Shown: piece after piece, positions 14,375 through 18,692 of the stretch | Layout of the letters: each line of letters opens with the position of its first letter | Position numbering within the stretch: the first letter of the stretch is position 1 | Assembly: GCA_964564595.1 (NCBI GenBank) | Contig: CAZMCA010000053.1 | Span: 1 to 18,692, forward strand | DNA from: JBEVOS01 sp964564595 | GTDB lineage: Bacteria; Pseudomonadota; Alphaproteobacteria; Caulobacterales; Aquidulcibacteraceae | Direction of reading: 5' to 3' | DNA: 18,692 nucleotides | Notes under the pieces: model-generated | Seen by the model: the letters and a program-made list of their open reading frames with translations, nothing else | Told to the model about the DNA's origin: nothing | Database searches by the model: none | Program-made: the position numbers and the translations under genes

Positions 14375-17300
14375 TCGCCAACATCATCCGCTGGTCCGTC
14401 GCCAACCGCTTCCTGGTCGTGCTGGCGACGCTCGCGCTCGCCGTTGCGGGCGCGCTCGCCGTCCGTTCCACGCCCGTCGACGCCCTGCCCGATTTGTCTG
14501 ACGTGCAGGTGGTGATCCGCACCTCCTATCCGGGACAAGCCCCGCAGATCGTCGAGGATCAGGTCACCTATCCGCTGACGACGACAATGCTCTCCGTTCC
14601 GGGCGCGCGCACTGTGCGCGGTTACTCGTTTTTCGGAGACTCCTTCGTTTATGTCATCTTCGAGGACGGGACAGATCTCTATTGGGCGCGCTCGCGCGTT
14701 CTCGAATATCTCAATCAGGTCCAGGGACGTCTGCCTGCGACGGCGCGCTCCTCGCTCGGGCCGGATGCGACCGGCGTCGGATGGGTGTTTCAGTATGCAC
14801 TCGTTGATCGCAGCGGGCGCCATGACCTTGGCCAATTGCGCAGTTTGCAGGACTGGCTGCTTCAGTTCGAGTTGAAGAGCGTCCCTGGCGTCGCCGAAGT
14901 CGCATCCATCGGCGGCATGGTGCGTCAGTACCAGATCGTGCTCGATCCCGAACGCATGGCTGCCTACGGCGTGTCACAACAGCGCGTCGCTGACGCAGTG
15001 CGCGCCGCGAACGGCGAAACGGGTGGCGCCGTCGTCGAGATGGGCGAAGCAGAACACATGGTGCGCGCCTCCGGCTATCTACGCACCCTTGAGGATTTCG
15101 ACGCGATCCCGTTGGGCGTCGGCGCCACCGGCGCGCCGGTGCGGCTTGGCGATGTCGCGTGGGTGCAGATCGGTCCTGAGATGCGGCGCGGCATCGCCGA
15201 ACTCAACGGCGAAGGGGAAGTCGCCGGTGGCGTAGTGATCATCCGCGCCGGCGAAAACGCGCGCGAAGTTATTGGAGCGGTACGCGCACGACTCACTGAA
15301 CTTGAGCGCAGCCTTCCCGAAGGCGTCGAGGTGGTCACAACCTATGACCGCTCGCACCTGATCGACCGCGCCATCGAGAACCTGACGCATAAGCTCGCCG
15401 AAGAGTTCATCGTCGTCGCGCTGGTATGTGCGCTCTTCCTGTTCCACCTGCGCTCAGCCCTCGTCGCCGTCGTAACGCTCCCGCTCGGCGTGCTTGCGGC
15501 ATTCCTCGTCATGCGCGCCCAAGGGGTGGACGCCAACATCATGTCGCTCGCCGGTATCGCCATCGCTATCGGGGCAATGGTCGATGCAGCCATCGTCATG
15601 ATCGAAAACGCGCACAAGAAACTGGAGCATTGGCGCGATGACCACGACGGCGAAATGCCGAAGGGCGAAGACCATTGGCGTGCCATCACGCAAGCGTCGA
15701 TCGAAGTCGGCCCGGCGCTCTTCTTCAGCCTTCTGATCATCACACTCTCCTTCTTGCCGGTATTCACGCTTCAGGCGCAGGAGGGACGCCTCTTCGCACC
15801 GCTCGCCTTCACCAAGACCTATGCAATGGCGGCATCCGCCGCTCTGGCGGTGACGCTGACTCCGGTGCTGATGGGCTTCTGGATCAGGGGCAGAATACCT
15901 GCCGAGGACGCGAACCCGCTCAATCGGTTCCTCGCCGGCCTCTATCAGCCGGCCATCGACTTTGCGCTGTCCAAGCCACGTGTGATCATCGCGATAGCGC
16001 TGCTCGCTTTCGCCACAACCGCCTGGCCGCTCACCCGCTTGGGCGGCGAATTCATGCCGATGATGGACGAAGGCGATCTGCTTTATATGCCGACGGCGCT
16101 GCCGGGATTGTCGGCTGCGGAAGCCTCAGAACTCCTGCAGCAGACCGACCGCATGATCCGCACCGTGCCGGAGGTCGAAAGCGTGTTCGGCAAGGCTGGA
16201 CGCGCCGAAAGCGCAACCGACCCGGCGCCGCTCGAAATGTTCGAGACAACGATCAGACTGCGGCCGCGCTCGGACTGGCGCCCCGGCATGACGCCCGAGC
16301 GCATCGTGGAAGAACTGGACCGCGCAGTGCGCGTGCCTGGTCTTACCAATGTGTGGGTGCCGCCGATCCGCAACCGCATCGACATGCTGGCGACCGGCGT
16401 CAAAAGCCCGATCGGCGTCAAAGTATCTGGACCGGACCTTGCGAGCATTGACGCTGCCGCGCAGGCGATCGAACGTGCGGCGCGCGGCGTGCCCGGCGTC
16501 TCGTCCTCTGTCGCCGAGCGCATCGCCGGCGGGCGCTATGTGAATGTAGACATCAATCGCTTCGCGGCCGCCCGCTACGGCCTTAACGTCGCCGATATCC
16601 AGGCCGTCGTTTCCGGCGCCATTGGCGGTGAGACCATCGGCCAGGTCGTCGATGGACGCGCACGGTATCCAATCAATCTGCGCTATCCCCGCGAAGTACG
16701 CGACACGCTTGACCGGTTGATCGCGCTGCCGATCGTCACTGAACAGGGTTTGCGTCTCACGCTTGGCGAGGTGGCGCAGGTCGCCATCGCTGATGGGCCC
16801 GCCATGATCCGCAGTGAAAACGGGCGACTCTCAGCTTATGTCTATGTTGATGTGCGCGGACGCGATCTGGCGTCTGTTGTCGGCGACCTGCGAGAGACCA
16901 TCGCCAACGATGTGACGCTGCCAGCAGGCGTGAGCGTCGCCTATTCCGGCCAGTTCGAATATCTGGCGCGGGCCGCCGAACGTCTGATGATCGTAGGCCC
17001 GGCGACCATCGGCATTATTTTCCTGCTTCTCTATATGACGTTCCGGCGCTTTGACGAAGCGGCGGTCGTGATGGCGAGCCTGCCCTTTGCGCTGACGGGC
17101 GGCATCTGGCTCGTCTATCTCCTCGGATATGACTTCTCGGTGGCGGTCGCCGTCGGCTTCATTGCACTCGCGGGGCTCGCCGCCGAGTTCGGCGTCGTGA
17201 TGCTGATCTATCTGCGCAATGCGATCGAAGAGCGCGAACGCCGCAGCGATACGCTGACGCCGTCCCTCATTGCGGAGGCCGTGCGCGAGGGCGCGCTTCT

Positions 17301-17556
17301 GCGTCTGCGCCCGAAGGCGATGACGGTCGCCGTCATCATGGCGGGCCTCTTGCCGATCCTCTGGACCGGGGGCGCAGGCGCGGAAGTCATGCGGCGCATC
17401 GCGGCGCCTTTGGTCGGCGGCATGCTCAGCGCGCCGCTGCTCTCCCTGTTTGTCATTCCTGCGGCGTATCTGATGATCCGGCGCCGCGGACTCGCTGAAG
17501 CCGAACAGGCTCAGCCCAACCATCGGATCGCCCAGCCAGCCGGAGAACCATCGTGA
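14371..17556 (+). CDS. cusA: CusA-like heavy-metal RND efflux pump (Cu(I)/Ag(I))
   Basis: This 1061-residue inner-membrane proton antiporter has the RND layout of 12 helices and two large periplasmic loops. The methionine triad that binds Cu(I)/Ag(I) in E. coli CusA is present at identical numbers: Met573 in LLYMPTALPG, Met623 in PLEMFETT and Met672 in RIDMLATG. The proton-relay aspartate is Asp405 in GAMVDAAIVMIENAHKKLE. This favours monovalent copper/silver over Zn/Co/Cd (CzcA type). The gene overlaps cusB (ATGA at 14371-14374) and the following cusF (GTGA at 17553-17556), so the whole pump is coupled in translation. It is complete, with no frameshift. Confidence 0.97.
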   Translation: MIANIIRWSVANRFLVVLATLALAVAGALAVRSTPVDALPDLSDVQVVIRTSYPGQAPQIVEDQVTYPLTTTMLSVPGARTVRGYSFFGDSFVYVIFEDGTDLYWARSRVLEYLNQVQGRLPATARSSLGPDATGVGWVFQYALVDRSGRHDLGQLRSLQDWLLQFELKSVPGVAEVASIGGMVRQYQIVLDPERMAAYGVSQQRVADAVRAANGETGGAVVEMGEAEHMVRASGYLRTLEDFDAIPLGVGATGAPVRLGDVAWVQIGPEMRRGIAELNGEGEVAGGVVIIRAGENAREVIGAVRARLTELERSLPEGVEVVTTYDRSHLIDRAIENLTHKLAEEFIVVALVCALFLFHLRSALVAVVTLPLGVLAAFLVMRAQGVDANIMSLAGIAIAIGAMVDAAIVMIENAHKKLEHWRDDHDGEMPKGEDHWRAITQASIEVGPALFFSLLIITLSFLPVFTLQAQEGRLFAPLAFTKTYAMAASAALAVTLTPVLMGFWIRGRIPAEDANPLNRFLAGLYQPAIDFALSKPRVIIAIALLAFATTAWPLTRLGGEFMPMMDEGDLLYMPTALPGLSAAEASELLQQTDRMIRTVPEVESVFGKAGRAESATDPAPLEMFETTIRLRPRSDWRPGMTPERIVEELDRAVRVPGLTNVWVPPIRNRIDMLATGVKSPIGVKVSGPDLASIDAAAQAIERAARGVPGVSSSVAERIAGGRYVNVDINRFAAARYGLNVADIQAVVSGAIGGETIGQVVDGRARYPINLRYPREVRDTLDRLIALPIVTEQGLRLTLGEVAQVAIADGPAMIRSENGRLSAYVYVDVRGRDLASVVGDLRETIANDVTLPAGVSVAYSGQFEYLARAAERLMIVGPATIGIIFLLLYMTFRRFDEAAVVMASLPFALTGGIWLVYLLGYDFSVAVAVGFIALAGLAAEFGVVMLIYLRNAIEERERRSDTLTPSLIAEAVREGALLRLRPKAMTVAVIMAGLLPILWTGGAGAEVMRRIAAPLVGGMLSAPLLSLFVIPAAYLMIRRRGLAEAEQAQPNHRIAQPAGEPS

Positions 17557-17912
17557 AGAAATTAGCCCTAGCAGTGATCACCGCCGCCGTTGTCGCCCTG
17601 GGTGTCGCCGCATGTTCGCAGCCCGCGGCGACGCCGGAAGCAGCCGAAGCGCCGATGACGGATATGTCCGCTGCGCCCGCGGTGGCCGGACCGATCACTG
17701 GCGTTGGCGTCGTGACGGCCGTCGATGCGGCGGCCGGAACCGTGTCGCTCGACCACGAAGCGATCAACGCCATCCAGTGGCCGGCCATGTCGATGCAGTT
17801 TCGCGCGGAAGATCCCGCGATCCTCGCCAACATTGCGGTCGGCGATCGTGTCAACTTCACGCTCAAGAATGCGACGGAAACGTCCGTGATCACCGCAATG
17901 CAAGAACAGTAA
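17553..17912 (+). CDS. cusF: CusF-like Cu(I)/Ag(I)-binding lipoprotein
   Basis: This 119-residue protein starts with a lipoprotein signal whose lipobox ends VAAC, with the lipidated cysteine at 21, so it is membrane-anchored rather than soluble as in E. coli. A linker rich in Ala/Pro/Met precedes a CusF domain (about 47-118). The metal site His68, Trp76, Met79 and Met81 in DHEAINAIQWPAMSM keeps the E. coli spacing. The start is a GTG at 17553 overlapping the cusA stop, with CGGAGA upstream. Together with the CusF domain fused to CusB, the operon has two metallochaperone modules. A strong hairpin follows. Confidence 0.92.
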   Translation: MKKLALAVITAAVVALGVAACSQPAATPEAAEAPMTDMSAAPAVAGPITGVGVVTAVDAAAGTVSLDHEAINAIQWPAMSMQFRAEDPAILANIAVGDRVNFTLKNATETSVITAMQEQ

Positions 17913-17920
17913 AGCGCGAG

Positions 17921-17957
17921 GGGCCATTGGCGTGCGGGGTATGCGCGCCAATGGCCC
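17921..17957 (+). terminator. Long hairpin after the cus operon
   Basis: A 15-bp stem (17921-17935 with 17943-17957, one G-T wobble; core GGGCCATTGGCG) with a 7-nt loop starts 8 nt after the cusF stop. It lacks a T-tract, so termination may need Rho or the hairpin may protect the 3' end of the mRNA. Confidence 0.7.
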
Positions 17958-18104
17958 AGGCGGCCACTCGACCATCTCGCCCCCGACTCAGGAGCGAGGC
18001 GCTCTTCTAAGCTATGACCTCATGCGCTGCGTAGTCAGGACAGAGGCCAATTGACCGGCTATTGGTCCGGGGGCATCGCCTGCACCGATTGGTAGCCACC
18101 TCGC

Positions 18105-18692
18105 CTAGTCGACTATCGCGCGCCAGACCGAGATCACGCCTGTCGGGGTGGGGACGTGGGCAATCTCGTCAACATTCGAGAAGCCCGCCTCCGCCATCAG
18201 CGTCGGCAAGACGCCGTCGGCATTGGGCTGGGTGTCCTCCACGCCATCCAGCGCTTGGACCGTCGCCCTGAACGCGAGGCGCATCAAGCGACTGGATTGC
18301 CGTCCATAATCGGCGATGCACATTCGTCCGCCCGCTTTCAGCGCATTGCGCATGTGCCGAAGCATGCGCCGCTTGGTCTCAAGCGGCGTCTGGTGGAGCA
18401 CCAGTGAACTCGCCACAACATCGAAGGGAGCATGGGCAGAGACAAACGCCTCATCCAGAAACCCTCGTATGAAGGAAACTTCCGCTCCGGCCCGACGCTC
18501 GGCGCGCGCAAGCACATCAGGATCTGGATCTAGTCCGACGAGCACAGCGCCCGGCGTCCCTCTCGCCAGCGCCCATAGAAGCGAACCCGTACCGCACCCC
18601 ACATCGAGAAGCCGCTCGCCGGCTTTCAGGGCGACGGCCTTGATCAGGAGGCTGCGCCAAACACGCTCCCGCGTCGCTAGCGCGATGGCGGC
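18105..18692 (-). CDS. Class I SAM-dependent methyltransferase, 5' end beyond the window
   Basis: The C-terminal 195 codons are visible, and the frame runs open to the window edge, so the start is missing. Motif I reads LLDVGCGTGSLLWAL, followed by the acidic loop VGLDPDPDVLARA, the FDVVASSLVLHQ strand and LKAGGRMCIADYG, all typical of the UbiE/Methyltransf_25-like fold. The C-terminal part (GVEDTQPNADGVLPTLMAEAGF, then TPTGVISVW) is specific to a subfamily whose substrate I cannot name. A GTG at 18602 lies inside motif I and is not the true start. It is convergent with the cus operon, with a 192-nt gap holding the hairpin at 17921-17957. Confidence 0.87.
   Translation of the reverse strand, partial: AAIALATRERVWRSLLIKAVALKAGERLLDVGCGTGSLLWALARGTPGAVLVGLDPDPDVLARAERRAGAEVSFIRGFLDEAFVSAHAPFDVVASSLVLHQTPLETKRRMLRHMRNALKAGGRMCIADYGRQSSRLMRLAFRATVQALDGVEDTQPNADGVLPTLMAEAGFSNVDEIAHVPTPTGVISVWRAIVD

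Noticed and set aside
1..18692. CRISPR array, tRNA, rRNA or insertion sequence
   Set aside because: No regularly spaced direct repeats, cloverleaf-like sequence or transposase was recognised.

Overview
The window looks like chromosome or a large replicon of a high-GC alphaproteobacterium. GC-rich third codon positions, a SigF/NrsF (DUF1109) pair of the kind known from Caulobacter, a VirD2-like three-histidine relaxase, a TraF-type peptidase and an ArdC protein all fit Caulobacterales, Hyphomonadaceae or a sphingomonad. The species cannot be fixed from the sequence alone.

The left half (1 to about 8.9 kb) is part of a mobile element. It holds an SSB-like protein (415-822, +), a defence-type operon of an AAA ATPase and a subtilisin-like protease matching IetA/IetS (4242-898, -), an endonuclease/exonuclease/phosphatase-fold enzyme (5130-4387, -), an ArdC-like antirestriction metallopeptidase (5451-6398, +), a TraF signal peptidase (6475-6975, +), a small membrane protein (7032-7412, +) and a relaxase (7654-8847, +). 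The relaxase is preceded by a repeat-rich, oriT-like stretch. No coupling protein or mating-pair-formation genes are present, and the relaxase is short, so this is either a mobilizable element or a decayed conjugative element carrying defence cargo. Two large imperfect palindromes lie 26 and 31 nt upstream of ssb and ardC. These are typical early-expressed leading-region genes, and both point toward the putative oriT. This arrangement would suit single-stranded-DNA promoters of the F-plasmid Frpo type and is the most interesting signal in the window.

The right half (about 8.96 to 18.0 kb) concerns metal and envelope stress. It holds a small secreted His/Cys protein, then SigF with its membrane anti-sigma factor NrsF on the minus strand. 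A plus-strand copper/silver efflux operon follows: a Cys-containing periplasmic protein, CusC-like TolC protein, CusB with an N-terminal heavy-metal-binding domain and a fused C-terminal CusF domain, CusA with the complete methionine triad, and a separate CusF-like lipoprotein. From cusC onward each gene overlaps the next by 4 nt, and a strong hairpin follows the last one. A SAM-dependent methyltransferase on the minus strand runs off the right edge.

Likely cooperation: in the left half, SSB and ArdC would protect incoming single-stranded DNA, TraF and the relaxase serve transfer, and IetAS serves defence or element stability. In the right half, the CusCBA pump moves Cu(I)/Ag(I) out of the cell, with CusF modules handing over periplasmic metal. 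SigF/NrsF may add a metal- or redox-responsive layer, but no SigF promoter was recognised here.
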